DNA from: Gilliamella sp. ESL0443
GTDB lineage: Bacteria > Pseudomonadota > Gammaproteobacteria > Enterobacterales > Orbaceae
Reading direction: 5' to 3'
DNA length: 64,000 nt
NCBI RefSeq assembly: GCF_019469165.1
Contig: NZ_CP048263.1
Span: forward strand, 2,108,001-2,172,000
Shown: piece after piece, positions 9,051 through 22,640 of the stretch
Layout of the letters: every line of letters begins with the position of its first letter
Numbering within the stretch: the stretch's first letter is position 1
The notes under the pieces: generated by a model
Told to the model about the DNA's origin: nothing
The model's database searches: none
What the model saw: the letters and a program-made list of their open reading frames with translations, nothing else
Made by a program: the position numbers and the translations under genes

Positions 9051-10727
9051 TTATCGATTAAGATCGTTAAGATTCGATTCAATTTCGCTTCGAACCTGTT
9101 CTATCTCTTCAAGATTTTGCTGATTTAAGACTTCCATAAAAGCTTCGATATAAGAGCCAATGAGTAGTCGTTCATCACCCAATGATTGTGCCCATGCTCT
9201 CTCTAACCTTGCTAATAAAGTACGATTTAACATTTCATCACGAGGATGAATTTTAAGTGCCGCTAATCGGTCATGGCTTTCTTGTTTTTGTTTATCGGTT
9301 AATCCAATCGGACTGTGATCAATCACTTTACCATGCAATGCCCCTGTTTCAAGTAATACCACGTCGACTTCAAGCAAACCATTTAAATCATAACTAAAGC
9401 GAACATCAATACCTTGTATTTTTTCCATAGGTGTGACTGGCACTTCAAATTCATCAATCAAAACGTTATTTTCAACCTTTGGATTCTCACCTTGATAAAC
9501 AGAAAGCATAATACTTTTTTGTTGAGGGTATGAAGTGTAAAACGTTTTGACCTTTGAAGTTGGAACTATCGTATTACGCTCAATAATTGGCGAAAATAAC
9601 CCTTTAATATTACCCGAAGAAATTTCAATACCAAGTGTATATGGGCAAACATCGGTTAGAATAACCTCTTCAACATCGGCATTTCGCAAACGACATGCCG
9701 CCTGAACAGCTGCACCTTGTGCAACAATAGTAGTTGGATTGATATGACGATAAGGCAGTTTACCAAATAACTTTGTCACTAACTCACGAACCACACCTAA
9801 TTGCGATGAACCACCAACTAAAACAATATGTTCGAGTTCATTAGCCTTTAAGCGAGCATCACTTAATGCTTGTTCAACTGGCGCTCGTAATCGATTGAGT
9901 AATGGCAACCAAATTGACTTAGCTCTTACTTCATTTAATGAAAATTGCCATTGCTTATCTTGCCAAAACCATGTCAAATTATGCATTTGCTCGCCACTTA
10001 GCTTACATTTTAATTGTTCAGCTAAATCCAATAAACGCGCATAATCATCGACAGGAATATCTTCTTGTTTAAGTTCCCATTCACTCAAACATGCTTTAAC
10101 TATTTCATGAGTAAAATCTTCACCGCCTAAGTAGTTATCGCCTGCTGATGCATGAACCTCAATGATTGGCATTGCATATTCCAATACTGTCACATCAAAT
10201 GTGCCTCCACCTAAGTCAAAAACCAGCGTATTTCCTGATTGTTCTTCATGTAATCCATACGCCATTGAAGCAGCGGTGGGCTCATTGATTAGACGGACTG
10301 CGTTTAATCCTGCAAGCTCAGCAGCAAAGCGAGTTTGTTTACGCTGTTCGTCATTAAAATAAGCGGGAACTGAAATCACGACATCACGAATTTCTTGTTT
10401 CAAGAAAGCTTCAGCATCCGCTTTTAATGATTTTAAAACTAATGCTGAAAGTTCTGTTGGGGTAAATTTTTGATCGCCCAACTCAAAAACTTTACTTGAA
10501 CCTAAAAAACGTTTGAATGCTGCTGCACTACGACTAGGATGAGTAGTTAAACGAGATAAAGCCGCATGACCAACCAAAATGGTATTATCTTCATCAATGC
10601 TGACAGCTGAAGGAGTAACAACTTCACCTATTGAATTGGGAATTAGTGTCGGCTGGCCGTTTTGCCAAACACAAATTAAACTATTGGTAGTACCTAAATC
10701 AATACCTATTGGAGGATGTATAACCAC
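9051..10727 (-). CDS. hscC: Specialised Hsp70 chaperone HscC (Hsc62)
   Basis: 558 residues, matching the short HscC class (E. coli 556) and clearly shorter than DnaK. ATPase domain motifs are [45 protein letters not shown] and VLVGGSSQLG. The substrate-binding domain is in the last 200 residues with a reduced lid. Known HscC works with membrane-anchored J proteins of the DjlB/DjlC type, and one is encoded convergently here. Promoter expected just above 10730; no heat-shock promoter was seen. Confidence 0.93.
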   Translation of the reverse strand: MVIHPPIGIDLGTTNSLICVWQNGQPTLIPNSIGEVVTPSAVSIDEDNTILVGHAALSRLTTHPSRSAAAFKRFLGSSKVFELGDQKFTPTELSALVLKSLKADAEAFLKQEIRDVVISVPAYFNDEQRKQTRFAAELAGLNAVRLINEPTAASMAYGLHEEQSGNTLVFDLGGGTFDVTVLEYAMPIIEVHASAGDNYLGGEDFTHEIVKACLSEWELKQEDIPVDDYARLLDLAEQLKCKLSGEQMHNLTWFWQDKQWQFSLNEVRAKSIWLPLLNRLRAPVEQALSDARLKANELEHIVLVGGSSQLGVVRELVTKLFGKLPYRHINPTTIVAQGAAVQAACRLRNADVEEVILTDVCPYTLGIEISSGNIKGLFSPIIERNTIVPTSKVKTFYTSYPQQKSIMLSVYQGENPKVENNVLIDEFEVPVTPMEKIQGIDVRFSYDLNGLLEVDVVLLETGALHGKVIDHSPIGLTDKQKQESHDRLAALKIHPRDEMLNRTLLARLERAWAQSLGDERLLIGSYIEAFMEVLNQQNLEEIEQVRSEIESNLNDLNR

Positions 10728-10836
10728 TTTATTCTCTTAGTATTTTCCAACATGTCAGATATTATATCCTTAATACTATTTAAGGTGCAATTTTATCCAA
10801 TGTGTTGCGCTAAACATTATTGAAAAAAGAGCAGTT

Positions 10837-12180
10837 TTACTTATTTTTTTTATCTATCTCAACAATTTGGCTGATTAATTTACCTGTCTTAAGCTGGGTT
10901 AAAATAAAGTCACCAATAGACACTTGTTCAACCGTTCTTATCACTTGTTGTTGCTGGTTAGTTGTTACAGAATAACCACGATCTAAAGTAGCAAGTGGAC
11001 TAACACTATTAAGCTGAGATGTTTTTAATACAAATTCATGCTTAGCATCCGTTAACCTTTTTTGAACCAGATTAATCAGTTGTTGCTGTTTTCTCTCTAG
11101 GTTTTGACCATAATAGAGCACTTTATGTTGTGGCGAAACACGTAACAAATATTTATCCAGCACATTATGACGATAGGATTGTTTAGATAAATAGTGCTGC
11201 ATATTTTCAAATAAAGCATGACGACTGGTTAATAAACGATTTAATTGCTTAGATAATTTAGTTTGAGGATGCTGTGATTGCAATCGTTGATAACGCTTAT
11301 TTAATAATTCTCGTCGACGTACCAAATAGTAATCAATCGCCATACATAAGTATTGTTCTTGAACTTGTAAACTTTTAATCTGCTCTAGCTTATCCCGGCT
11401 AACCAACTCAGCTGCTGCCGATGGGGTAGCTGCGCGCACATCAGCAACAAAGTCAGCAATAGTGAAATCAACTTCATGACCAACAGCACTAATAATAGGT
11501 AATTGACTAGCAAAAATAGCTCTAGCTAAAAGCTCCTCATTAAATGACCAAAGATCTTCAAGCGATCCCCCTCCTCGCCCAACAATTAAAACATCACATT
11601 CTTGGCGAATATTCGCGATTTGAATCATTCTGGCAATTTGTGCCGCTGCTTCAGTACCTTGTACCGACGTTGGGTAAATAATCAAATTCAAACTTGGATC
11701 ACGCCGGTTTAATATCTGACAAATATCATGTAGAGCTGCACCTGTTGACGAAGTAATAATTCCAACCGTACGAATATTATCAGGTAACGACTTTTTATAA
11801 ATCGGATCAAACAATCCTTCTTCTGACAGTTTTTGCTTTAGTTGCTCAAACTTTTGTTGTAACAAACCAGCACCAGCTGGTTGCAATTGATTAATAACCA
11901 ATTGATAATCACCACGTGCTTCATAAAGAGTTACCGAGGCATTAACTAAAACTTGTTGACCATTTTGAGGGGTAAATCCCGTACGATAATTATTATTACG
12001 AAACATGGCACAACGCACTTGCGCAATATCATCTTTCAATGTGAAATACCAATGACCTGAAGCTGGGCGAGAAAAATTGGAAATTTCACCAACCAACCAA
12101 ACTTGCCCAATAGCATCAGAAAGCAGATCTTTAACTATTTGATTAAGATCTTTTACCGATAAAATCGAACTATTGTGCAT
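10837..12180 (-). CDS. xseA: Exodeoxyribonuclease VII large subunit
   Basis: 447 residues (E. coli 456). An N-terminal OB-fold occupies about residues 1-100 (VWLVGEISNFSRPASGHWYFTLKD). The catalytic domain carries GIITSSTGAALHDI, VGRGGGSLEDLWSFN and ISAVGHEVDFTIADFVADVRA, followed by a long coiled coil (about 270-390) and a short C-terminal domain with LDRGYSV. With XseB it degrades single-stranded DNA from both ends. xseB is not adjacent. It is followed on the same strand after a short gap upstream by xthA, so the two repair nucleases may be cotranscribed (xthA first). Confidence 0.95.
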   Translation of the reverse strand: MHNSSILSVKDLNQIVKDLLSDAIGQVWLVGEISNFSRPASGHWYFTLKDDIAQVRCAMFRNNNYRTGFTPQNGQQVLVNASVTLYEARGDYQLVINQLQPAGAGLLQQKFEQLKQKLSEEGLFDPIYKKSLPDNIRTVGIITSSTGAALHDICQILNRRDPSLNLIIYPTSVQGTEAAAQIARMIQIANIRQECDVLIVGRGGGSLEDLWSFNEELLARAIFASQLPIISAVGHEVDFTIADFVADVRAATPSAAAELVSRDKLEQIKSLQVQEQYLCMAIDYYLVRRRELLNKRYQRLQSQHPQTKLSKQLNRLLTSRHALFENMQHYLSKQSYRHNVLDKYLLRVSPQHKVLYYGQNLERKQQQLINLVQKRLTDAKHEFVLKTSQLNSVSPLATLDRGYSVTTNQQQQVIRTVEQVSIGDFILTQLKTGKLISQIVEIDKKNK

Positions 12181-12198
12181 ACTATTATCCTAACAAGT

Positions 12199-13008
12199 TT
12201 AATCTAAATCAAAGTCGGCCCAAATTGGCGCATGATCGGAAGGTTTTTCCATACCACGAATATCGTAATCAATACCGGTTTCACCACAATACTGCATAAG
12301 TTTTTCACTAGCTAAGATAAGATCGATTCGTAATCCGGTTTTTACACTAAAACCTCTGGAACGATAATCAAACCAAGAAAATCTCTGTGTATCTGGGTTG
12401 GCATGACGGTAAGTATCAGTATAACCTGCTGCCATTAAATTATTTATCCATTCACGCTCTTCAGGTAAAAAAGAGCATTTACCCGCACTTAACCACCGTT
12501 TGCGGTTATTTTCATTAATCCCAATATCTAAATCAGTTGGACAAATATTCATATCACCCATAACGAGTGATAATTGGCTATTCAGCTGTCGATCCTGTAT
12601 ATATTCAACTAAATCTTGATAAAATTTACGCTTAGCTGGATATTTAATTTCATTATGCAAACTTTCACCTTGCGGAAAATAACCATTAATGACGGTTAAA
12701 TTACCTTTGCTAGTCGGAAACTCAGCTACCATTAATCGACATTGTGCACCATCTTCATCGGTCGGAAACCCACACTCGACCGATAACGGTTTTTGCTTAG
12801 TCAATAAAGCTACACCGTAATAACCTTTTTGACCGTGATAATATAAATGGTAGCCAAATTGCTTAAGTTCCTCGATTGGAAATTGGTCATTATGAACTTT
12901 AGTCTCTTGTAAACCAATGATATCGGGCTGATGTCTTTCAATAATCGCAGCTAATTGATGGATTCTAATACGAATACTATTAATATTAAAAGATAAAACT
13001 TTAATCAT
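12199..13008 (-). CDS. xthA: Exodeoxyribonuclease III
   Basis: 269 residues (E. coli 268). It has the endonuclease/exonuclease/phosphatase fold: N-terminal [17 protein letters not shown] with the metal-binding Glu, [13 protein letters not shown], and the C-terminal [10 protein letters not shown] with the catalytic Asp-His. It cleaves DNA at abasic sites and removes 3' blocks during base-excision repair. xseA begins 18 bases after its stop codon on the same strand. The gene is divergent from tyrA. Confidence 0.95.
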   Translation of the reverse strand: MIKVLSFNINSIRIRIHQLAAIIERHQPDIIGLQETKVHNDQFPIEELKQFGYHLYYHGQKGYYGVALLTKQKPLSVECGFPTDEDGAQCRLMVAEFPTSKGNLTVINGYFPQGESLHNEIKYPAKRKFYQDLVEYIQDRQLNSQLSLVMGDMNICPTDLDIGINENNRKRWLSAGKCSFLPEEREWINNLMAAGYTDTYRHANPDTQRFSWFDYRSRGFSVKTGLRIDLILASEKLMQYCGETGIDYDIRGMEKPSDHAPIWADFDLD

Positions 13009-13038
13009 AAATTTATTGTATTTGATTTAATTTTGCAA

Positions 13039-13069
13039 TTGACCCATGCTACCAAAAATACGTTATACT
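13039..13069 (+). promoter_or_regulatory. Possible sigma-70 promoter of tyrA
   Basis: TTGACC (13039-13044) and TATACT (13064-13069) separated by 19 bases, a little long. It lies in the divergent xthA-tyrA gap. No clear TyrR box was recognised. Confidence 0.4.
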
Positions 13070-13119
13070 GTTAAGCAATTACAGCGAAAGCTATAACTAG
13101 TGATTAAAGGATCAACAAT

Positions 13120-14241
13120 ATGTCTAAGGAATTACTTTCATTGCGTCATAAAATTGATGAAGTCGACAAATCAATTTTAGCTTTAATTAGTCAACGACTA
13201 GCATTAGTTGCTGAAGTTGGTGAGGTAAAAAGCGAGCATGGAATTCCGATTTATGATCCTAAACGTGAAGCCGATATGTTAGCTAAACGTAAACAAGAAG
13301 CTGAAAACTTAGGCATATCACCCGCCTTAATTGAAGATATTTTACGCCGATTAATGCGTGAGTCCTATATAAGTGAAAACGACAAAGGTTTTAAAAAAGT
13401 TTACAACGGCAAAGGCTCGATTGTCATCATTGGCGGTAATGGACAAATGGGTAGACTATTTGCCAAACTATTTACCCTATCAGGTTATGAAGTTAAAACC
13501 TTAGGTTCCAAAACCATGCATCAAGCAGCCGAAGTTGTCGCTGATGCCGCTGCCGTTATTGTTACAGTACCTATCAACAAAACATGCGAAATCATTGAAC
13601 AATTACCACCGTTACCTAAAGATTGCATTTTAACCGATTTTACATCAATCAAAGTCAAACCTTTACAAGCCATGCTAGCCAAACACGCGGGGCCTGTGGT
13701 TGGATTGCATCCAATGTTTGGTCCTGACGTGCCAAATTTAGCCAAACAAGTCATTGTCTACTGCCAAGGTCGATATCCTGAGCAATATCAATGGTTAATT
13801 GAACAGATGCGAATTTGGGGAGCCAATTTGTGCGCGATTGATGCCAAAGAGCATGACAAATGTATGTCGTTTATTCAAGCATTACGCCATTTTACTTCGT
13901 TCTCATACGGTGTAAATTTACAACGAGAACACGCTGATTTAGAACAATTAATTACCTTATCATCACCTATTTATCGCTTGGAGTTAATGATGGTTGGTCG
14001 CTTATTTGCTCAAGATCCCGTTCTTTATGCCGATATCATCATGGCGTCAGATGAAAATATTGAGTTAATCAAACGCTATTATGAATGTTTTGGACAAATG
14101 GTTAAATTAATTGAACAACGAGATAAAACTAAATTCATTGAAAATTTTAATGAAGTAACTAAATGGTTTGGCAGTTATGCTGAACGTTTTATAAAAGAGA
14201 GCCAAGTATTATTAAAATTTGCTAATGACAATCGAGAATAA
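13120..14241 (+). CDS. tyrA: Bifunctional chorismate mutase / prephenate dehydrogenase TyrA
   Basis: 373 residues, identical in length to E. coli TyrA. Residues 1-90 are an AroQ chorismate mutase ([20 protein letters not shown]). From about 100, a Rossmann domain with [18 protein letters not shown] binds NAD, followed by [11 protein letters not shown] of the prephenate dehydrogenase. It makes 4-hydroxyphenylpyruvate for tyrosine synthesis. It stands alone, with no aroF or pheA next to it. AAAGG lies before the ATG. Confidence 0.96.
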   Translation: MSKELLSLRHKIDEVDKSILALISQRLALVAEVGEVKSEHGIPIYDPKREADMLAKRKQEAENLGISPALIEDILRRLMRESYISENDKGFKKVYNGKGSIVIIGGNGQMGRLFAKLFTLSGYEVKTLGSKTMHQAAEVVADAAAVIVTVPINKTCEIIEQLPPLPKDCILTDFTSIKVKPLQAMLAKHAGPVVGLHPMFGPDVPNLAKQVIVYCQGRYPEQYQWLIEQMRIWGANLCAIDAKEHDKCMSFIQALRHFTSFSYGVNLQREHADLEQLITLSSPIYRLELMMVGRLFAQDPVLYADIIMASDENIELIKRYYECFGQMVKLIEQRDKTKFIENFNEVTKWFGSYAERFIKESQVLLKFANDNRE

Positions 14242-14328
14242 TTTTACTTAGCTTCCTTTTATAGGATAAAAAACGACTTATAAGAAAGGCAATTGGTCAA
14301 ATAAAAAACTTTAGTATGAGGAAATAAC

Positions 14329-15660
14329 ATGTCTAATCGGAAATATTTTGGGACAGATGGTATTCGTGGAAAAGTTGGAGAATATCCTATAACGCCTGAT
14401 TTCGCCCTCAAGTTAGGCTGGGCAGCAGGACGAGTACTGGCTAAAGATGGTGTTAAAAAAGTCCTCATCGGTAAAGATACCCGTATTTCAGGTTATATGC
14501 TTGAATCGGCTTTAGAAGCAGGATTTGCCTCCGCGGGCGTCGCTGCTGCTTTTACTGGACCAATGCCAACACCTGCCATTGCTTATCTAACTCGCACATT
14601 TCGGGCTGATGCGGGTGTAGTCATATCGGCCTCCCATAACCCATTTTATGATAACGGTATTAAATTTTTCTCAACTGAAGGGCGAAAACTCGATGACGCC
14701 ATTGAATTAGAAATCGAAGCCGAGCTTGAAAAACAGATCGACTGTGTTGAATCAAAACAACTTGGTCGAGCAAGCCGAATAACCGATGCAGCGGGTCGAT
14801 ACATCGAATTTTGTAAAAGCACCTTTGATCACGACTTAAGTCTATCAGGACTAAAAGTTGTTGTGGATTGTGCCAATGGAGCCACTTACCACATTGCCCC
14901 AAAAGTACTTCGAGAACTTGGCGCTAAAGTAATAAAAATTGGTTGCGAACCGGATGGAGTCAATATTAATGAAAACTGTGGCGCTACTGATGTAAAAGCA
15001 TTAACCAAAACTGTCCTTGAAGAAAAAGCTGACTTAGGCTTTGCTCTTGATGGTGATGGTGATCGCATCATTATGGTCGATCATAAAGGTAATAAAATTG
15101 ATGGTGATTTAATTATTTACATTATTGCCCGTGAAGCCTTAAGACAAGGTCAACTTAAAGGTGGCGTTGTCGGGACCTTGATGAGCAATATGGGACTTGA
15201 AATCGCCCTTAAAAATCTTGGCATCCCATTTGTACGAGCAAAAGTGGGGGACCGTTATGTGCTTGAAATGCTGGTTGAAAAAAATTGGCGATTAGGTGCA
15301 GAAAATTCAGGCCATGTCCTTTTACTTGATAAAACCACAACAGGCGATGGTATTGTTGCAGGCTTACAAGTTCTAGCGGCAATGATAAGAAATAACATGT
15401 CACTCGCTGAATTATGTCAAGGCATGACCATGCTACCACAAATATTAATTAACGTTCGTTATACAGGAAACCCATTAGCCAATGCTGCGGTCAAATCTGC
15501 AATTGAACAGGCAGAAACGCAACTTGGCAATGAAGGTCGGGTATTGATACGCAAATCCGGCACCGAACCGCTTATCCGCGTAATGGTAGAAGGTAGTAAT
15601 CACTCTCAAGTGCAAAAATTAGCGGAACAAATTGCCAATGCAGTTAAAGCATCAAATTAG
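14329..15660 (+). CDS. glmM: Phosphoglucosamine mutase
   Basis: 443 residues (E. coli 445). Motifs of the phosphohexomutase family are FGTDGIRG at the start, [16 protein letters not shown] with the phosphoserine, the metal loop DGDGDR, and [15 protein letters not shown] for phosphate binding. It converts glucosamine-6-phosphate to glucosamine-1-phosphate for UDP-GlcNAc, peptidoglycan and LPS. In E. coli it follows folP/ftsH; here it lies alone between tyrA and the atp operon. Confidence 0.96.
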   Translation: MSNRKYFGTDGIRGKVGEYPITPDFALKLGWAAGRVLAKDGVKKVLIGKDTRISGYMLESALEAGFASAGVAAAFTGPMPTPAIAYLTRTFRADAGVVISASHNPFYDNGIKFFSTEGRKLDDAIELEIEAELEKQIDCVESKQLGRASRITDAAGRYIEFCKSTFDHDLSLSGLKVVVDCANGATYHIAPKVLRELGAKVIKIGCEPDGVNINENCGATDVKALTKTVLEEKADLGFALDGDGDRIIMVDHKGNKIDGDLIIYIIAREALRQGQLKGGVVGTLMSNMGLEIALKNLGIPFVRAKVGDRYVLEMLVEKNWRLGAENSGHVLLLDKTTTGDGIVAGLQVLAAMIRNNMSLAELCQGMTMLPQILINVRYTGNPLANAAVKSAIEQAETQLGNEGRVLIRKSGTEPLIRVMVEGSNHSQVQKLAEQIANAVKASN

Positions 15661-15786
15661 CCTGTTTTTTCATCATTAATTAAGCTATTGATGAACAATA
15701 TTTCTAATAAAGTGAGCGGTAAAGCTGTTATTCTTTACACAAAATTAGTAAAAAGTGTCTAAATTCTTTATTTTTTTAATCAGTTG

Positions 15787-15817
15787 TTGACTTATTATAG
15801 GGAATTAGGTTTAAAAT
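15787..15817 (+). promoter_or_regulatory. Probable promoter of the atp operon
   Basis: TTGACT at 15787-15792 followed after 17-19 bases by TTTAAA/TAAAAT (15810-15817), about 90 bases before atpB. There is no atpI reading frame in the 245-base gap between glmM and atpB. Confidence 0.45.
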
Positions 15818-15896
15818 AATAGCTTCGGTTATTGCAGTGATTGTTTATACCTTTTAAGGAAAAGCAAACTGTAGTTTTCATTTTTAAAATAGGTAA

Positions 15897-16688
<792 letters not shown>

Positions 16689-16694
16689 TTTTAA

Positions 16695-16961
<267 letters not shown>

Positions 16962-16985
16962 TAATAATTTAAGAGGAATTGTCTC

Positions 16986-17456
16986 ATGAATATGAACGCA
17001 ACTCTCCTCGGCCAAGCAATTACATTTGTATTGTTTGTTTGGTTCTGTATGAAGTTTGTTTGGCCTCCGGTTATCCGAGCGATTGAAAAACGCCAAAAAG
17101 AGATAGCGGAAGGATTAGCTTCAGCAGAAACAGCAAAAAAAGATTTGGAATTAGCCAAAGCAAATACATCTGACATAATGCAACAGGCTAAGGTTGAGGC
17201 TAATGCAATTATTGAGCAAGCGAATAAACGCAAAGCAGCCATTCTAGAAGAAGCTAAACAAGAAGCTACTCGTGAAAAAGAAAGGATTGTTGCTCAAGGA
17301 CTTGCTGAAGTTGAGGCTGAGCGTAAACGCGCTCGTGAAGAGCTTAAACAACAAGTCGCTACACTCGCTATTGCCGGTGCAGAAAAAATTATTGAACGTT
17401 CTGTTAATGAAGCCGCTAACAGCGACATCATTGATAAACTCGTAGCTGAACTATAA
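16986..17456 (+). CDS. atpF: ATP synthase Fo subunit b
   Basis: 156 residues, the same as E. coli. One N-terminal membrane helix (about 5-27, [18 protein letters not shown]) is followed by a long charged coiled coil that forms the peripheral stalk as a homodimer. It lies between atpE and atpH with short gaps. Confidence 0.96.
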   Translation: MNMNATLLGQAITFVLFVWFCMKFVWPPVIRAIEKRQKEIAEGLASAETAKKDLELAKANTSDIMQQAKVEANAIIEQANKRKAAILEEAKQEATREKERIVAQGLAEVEAERKRAREELKQQVATLAIAGAEKIIERSVNEAANSDIIDKLVAEL

Positions 17457-17469
17457 GGAGAATAGAGCA

Positions 17470-18003
17470 ATGGCTGACTTAATTACGATTGCTCGCCCTT
17501 ATGCTAAAGCCGCTTTCGACTTTGCTGTTGAAAAAAATAGCATCGAATCATGGCACAAAATGTTAGTGTTAACTGCTGAAGTGAGCAAAGATGCTCAAAT
17601 AAAAAGCATTTTAACATCTGACATGAAAACCGATTCAGTGGCTAACTTACTCATCAACATCTGTAAAGATGTGCTTGATGAGTTTAGCACTAATTTTATT
17701 AAAGTGATGGCTGAAAACAAACGCTTATCCCTTCTTCCTGAAGTGTTAACATTGTTTGAGCAATACTGTTTAGAGAGAGAAGCCCAAGCAGACGTTGATG
17801 TAATTTCTGCCAATGAGCTAACTAGCGAACAACTTGATAAAATTTCTGTCGCTGTCGAAAAACGTTTATCACGAAAAGTAAAACTAAAATGTCATATTGA
17901 TAAATCGCTCATTTCTGGTTTTATTATTCGTACGGGCGATATGGTTATTGATAGTAGTATCAGAGGACGTCTAAATCGACTAAATGACGTTCTACAGTCT
18001 TAA
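17470..18003 (+). CDS. atpH: ATP synthase F1 subunit delta
   Basis: 177 residues as in E. coli. The N-terminal [14 protein letters not shown] is the family signature, and the C-terminal part with [19 protein letters not shown] binds subunit b. It connects F1 to the peripheral stalk. AAGGAG precedes the ATG and atpA starts 11 bases after the stop. Confidence 0.96.
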   Translation: MADLITIARPYAKAAFDFAVEKNSIESWHKMLVLTAEVSKDAQIKSILTSDMKTDSVANLLINICKDVLDEFSTNFIKVMAENKRLSLLPEVLTLFEQYCLEREAQADVDVISANELTSEQLDKISVAVEKRLSRKVKLKCHIDKSLISGFIIRTGDMVIDSSIRGRLNRLNDVLQS

Positions 18004-18014
18004 GGGGACTGATA

Positions 18015-19556
18015 ATGCAGCTAAATTCAACTGAAATAAGTGAACTAATTAAAGAGCGGATAGCTCAGTTCAATATTGTGAGTGATGCTCACAATGAAGG
18101 AACGATCATCTCAGTAAGTGATGGTATCCTTCGAATCCACGGATTAACTGATGTCATGCAAGGCGAAATGATTGCATTGCCAGGTAACCGATATGCAATG
18201 GCATTAAACCTTGAAAGAGATTCTGTTGGTGCGGTGGTCATGGGACCATACGAAGACTTATCTGAAGGGATGAAAGTACAATGTACTGGCCGTATTTTAC
18301 AGGTACCAGTAGGTGATGGTTTATTAGGCCGTGTTATTAATACACTTGGTGAACCAATTGATGGTAAAGGTTCGATTCAACATGACGGCTTCTCACCTGT
18401 AGAAGTTGTTGCGCCAGGCGTTATCGATCGTCAATCTGTTGACCAAGCGTTACAAACTGGTTATAAAGCGGTTGACTCAATGATTCCAATTGGTCGTGGT
18501 CAACGTGAACTTATCATCGGTGACCGTCAAACCGGTAAAACCGCATTAGCCATCGACGCCATTATTAATCAACGTGATTCTGGTGTTAAATGTATTTACG
18601 TCGCAATCGGTCAAAAACAATCAACTATTGCTAACGTAGTGCGTAAACTTGAAGAGCACGGTGCACTTAAAAATACCATTGTGGTTGTTGCATCAGCATC
18701 TGAATCAGCAGCATTACAATACTTAGCACCTTACGCGGGTTGTGCTATGGGAGAATACTTCCGTGACCGCGGACAAGATGCACTAATTGTTTATGATGAT
18801 TTATCTAAACAAGCCGTTGCTTATCGTCAAATTTCATTACTACTTCGTCGCCCACCTGGACGTGAAGCTTACCCTGGTGACGTGTTCTATCTTCACTCAC
18901 GTTTACTTGAACGTGCAGCTCGTGTTAACGAAGCTTATGTTGAAGAGTTCACTAAAGGCGAAGTAAAAGGTAAAACCGGTTCATTAACTGCGTTACCAAT
19001 TATCGAAACTCAAGCGGGTGACGTTTCTGCATTCGTACCAACTAACGTAATTTCGATTACAGATGGTCAGATCTTCCTTGAAACCAGCTTATTCAACTCG
19101 GGTATCCGTCCTGCGGTAAACCCAGGTATCTCGGTTTCTCGTGTGGGTGGTGCTGCTCAAACTAAGATAATGAAAAAATTATCAGGCGGTATTCGTACAG
19201 CACTTGCACAATATCGTGAATTAGCCGCTTTCTCACAATTTGCATCTGACTTAGACGAAGCAACAAGAAACCAATTAAGCCACGGTGAAAAAGTAACTGA
19301 ATTACTCAAACAAAAGCAATATTCACCAATGACTGTTGCAGAGCAATCAATTGTACTTTATGCCGCTGAGCGTGGTTATCTAGAAGATGTTGAACTTGCT
19401 AAAGTATTATCATTTGAAACAGCACTTCTATCTTATGCCCATAGTCAATATGCCGATTTTGTAAAACAGATCGACGAGACAGGCAATTACAACGATGAGA
19501 TTGAAAGTAAGTTAAAAGCATTGCTTGAAAGCTTTAAATCAACTCAAACTTGGTAA
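18015..19556 (+). CDS. atpA: ATP synthase F1 subunit alpha
   Basis: 513 residues, identical in length to E. coli. The Walker A motif is GDRQTGKTA at about 169-177, and the conserved [17 protein letters not shown] and [14 protein letters not shown] follow. It is the non-catalytic nucleotide-binding subunit of the F1 hexamer. Codon use is more regular than in the accessory genes, as expected for high expression. Confidence 0.97.
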   Translation: MQLNSTEISELIKERIAQFNIVSDAHNEGTIISVSDGILRIHGLTDVMQGEMIALPGNRYAMALNLERDSVGAVVMGPYEDLSEGMKVQCTGRILQVPVGDGLLGRVINTLGEPIDGKGSIQHDGFSPVEVVAPGVIDRQSVDQALQTGYKAVDSMIPIGRGQRELIIGDRQTGKTALAIDAIINQRDSGVKCIYVAIGQKQSTIANVVRKLEEHGALKNTIVVVASASESAALQYLAPYAGCAMGEYFRDRGQDALIVYDDLSKQAVAYRQISLLLRRPPGREAYPGDVFYLHSRLLERAARVNEAYVEEFTKGEVKGKTGSLTALPIIETQAGDVSAFVPTNVISITDGQIFLETSLFNSGIRPAVNPGISVSRVGGAAQTKIMKKLSGGIRTALAQYRELAAFSQFASDLDEATRNQLSHGEKVTELLKQKQYSPMTVAEQSIVLYAAERGYLEDVELAKVLSFETALLSYAHSQYADFVKQIDETGNYNDEIESKLKALLESFKSTQTW

Positions 19557-19570
19557 GGGTGAGGTAACAA

Positions 19571-20440
19571 ATGGCTAATGCAAAAGAGATTAGAACGAAA
19601 ATTGCCAGTATCCAAAGTACGCAAAAGATCACCAAAGCGATGGAAATGGTAGCCAACTCTAAAATGCGTAAAACGCAGGACAGAATGGCTGCTAGTCGTC
19701 CATATGCTGAAATGATTCGTGAAGTAATTGGACATTTAGCGTTAGCTCAAATAGGCGCCAAACATCCCTATTTAGAAGAAAGAGATGTAAAGCGAGTTGG
19801 CTATCTTATCATATCAACCGATCGTGGTTTATGTGGTGGATTAAATATCAATCTTTTCAAAACTGTTATCGCTGATATGTCAGCATGGCAAGAGAAAGGT
19901 GTTGAAGCAGATGTGGCTTTAATTGGTTCACGTGGGGTATCGTTTTTCTCTTCAGTAAAAACGAATATTTTAACGCAAGTAACTAATTTAGGTGACGAAC
20001 CCACTTTATCTGATTTAATTGGTCCGGTAAAAACAATGCTTGAGGCATATGACAACGGTAAAATTGATAAATTATATATAGTAACCAATAAATTTATTAA
20101 TACCATGTCCCAAAAGCCGACAATACAGCAATTATTACCATTACCACATTCAGAAGATAAAGAGCTAAAAGCTTCATCATGGGATTATATTTATGAGCCA
20201 GATGCAAAATCATTATTAGATGTGATTTTACGTCGTTATATTGAATCACAAGTCTATCAAGCGGTGGTTGACAATTTAGCGAGTGAACAAGCAGCAAGAA
20301 TGGTGGCCATGAAAGCAGCAACCGATAACGGTGCAAATTTAATTAATGAATTACAAATTGTGTATAACAAAGCACGTCAAGGTGCGATTACCAACGAATT
20401 AATTGATATTGTATCGGGTGCAGCTGCTGTTTCAGGTTAG
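19571..20440 (+). CDS. atpG: ATP synthase F1 subunit gamma
   Basis: 289 residues (E. coli 287). The N-terminal helix ends in [15 protein letters not shown], the central domain contains [11 protein letters not shown], and the C-terminal helix contains [19 protein letters not shown]. It is the central rotating shaft linking the c ring to the catalytic sites. Confidence 0.97.
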   Translation: MANAKEIRTKIASIQSTQKITKAMEMVANSKMRKTQDRMAASRPYAEMIREVIGHLALAQIGAKHPYLEERDVKRVGYLIISTDRGLCGGLNINLFKTVIADMSAWQEKGVEADVALIGSRGVSFFSSVKTNILTQVTNLGDEPTLSDLIGPVKTMLEAYDNGKIDKLYIVTNKFINTMSQKPTIQQLLPLPHSEDKELKASSWDYIYEPDAKSLLDVILRRYIESQVYQAVVDNLASEQAARMVAMKAATDNGANLINELQIVYNKARQGAITNELIDIVSGAAAVSG

Positions 20441-20460
20441 TGCTAAATATTGGCTTATAG

Positions 20461-21870
<1,410 letters not shown>

Positions 21871-21896
21871 GAGATTTATAGAACGGAGAGAGCATT

Positions 21897-22322
21897 ATGG
21901 CACTAACTTCCTATCAATTAGAAGTTGTTAGTGCTGAATCTCACCTTTTTTCAGGTGATGTTCAGCGAATCAGAGTCACAGGGCGAGAAGGTGAACTCGG
22001 AATTTATCCCGGTCACACTCCGTTACTGACCACCATAAAGCCGGGAATGGTCGGGATTGTAAAAGCCAATGGTGAAGAAGAGTTTATCTATCTATCAGGT
22101 GGTATTTTAGAAGTACAACCAACTTTGGTCACAATCTTAGCTGATACCGCTATTCGTGGTGAAGACTTAGATGAAGCAAGGGCGCAAGAAGCAGTAAGAC
22201 AAGCACAAGAACACATTAATCACCCAAGCGATGATATGTCTTTTGCTCAAGCATCTGCTGAACTGTCAAAAGCCTTAGCAAAAATACGTGTTATCGAGTT
22301 AACGCGTCGTATGGGTCAATAA
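21897..22322 (+). CDS. atpC: ATP synthase F1 subunit epsilon
   Basis: 141 residues (E. coli 139). An N-terminal beta sandwich contains [17 protein letters not shown], and a C-terminal helical hairpin has the inhibitory function known for the family. It is the last gene of the operon, followed by an intrinsic terminator at 22351-22386. Confidence 0.96.
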   Translation: MALTSYQLEVVSAESHLFSGDVQRIRVTGREGELGIYPGHTPLLTTIKPGMVGIVKANGEEEFIYLSGGILEVQPTLVTILADTAIRGEDLDEARAQEAVRQAQEHINHPSDDMSFAQASAELSKALAKIRVIELTRRMGQ

Positions 22323-22350
22323 AATATACGTTGATCATTCAACAAAGCAA

Positions 22351-22386
22351 TAAAGGTTACAAATTAATAAATTGTAGCCTTTTTTA
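22351..22386 (+). terminator. Terminator of the atp operon
   Basis: Stem AAAGGTTACAA / TTGTAGCCTTT (one G-U pair) with a 9-base loop, followed by a T run. Confidence 0.8.
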
Positions 22387-22436
22387 TTAGCGACTTAATC
22401 GCATCATTTGATAACTAAAAACACAACTTTCCCTTC

Positions 22437-22462
22437 AAAAACCCCGCTCCTCAACTTTTTTT
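22437..22462 (+). repeat. Cassette boundary repeat, copy A
   Basis: A run of A, the core CCCCGCTCCTCAAC, then a run of T. The same motif recurs at 24512, 24626, 24735, 49037 (diverged) and 50972, always on this strand and always beside one of the two adhesin genes. This copy is downstream of adhesin gene 1, just after the atp terminator. Confidence 0.8.
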
Positions 22463-22476
22463 GCGATAAAATCGCC

Positions 22477-22502
22477 TCAAAAATAAACCCGCCAAGGCGG
22501 GT
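22477..22502 (-). terminator. Terminator of adhesin gene 1
   Basis: On the minus strand the stem ACCCGCC / GGCGGGT with a 2-base loop is followed by TTATTTTT. It lies about 140 bases after the stop codon. A homologous hairpin stands after adhesin gene 2 at 49075-49100. Confidence 0.75.
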
Positions 22503-22640
22503 AACTCAAACATCGCTAAGCCACAAAATCGCTTTTTTTATGGCTAAACGACGTTGACTCTTAGCTTACTTTTAATCACCTAATACTATTTTTTATCACC
22601 CCCGCCCCCGCCCTAAAGATTAAGGACGAAGAAATAAAAA

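Noticed and set aside
8941..9123. Small plus-strand frame after the J-domain gene
   Set aside because: Made of the GTATAC repeats and the reverse of the hscC 3' end; no protein features.
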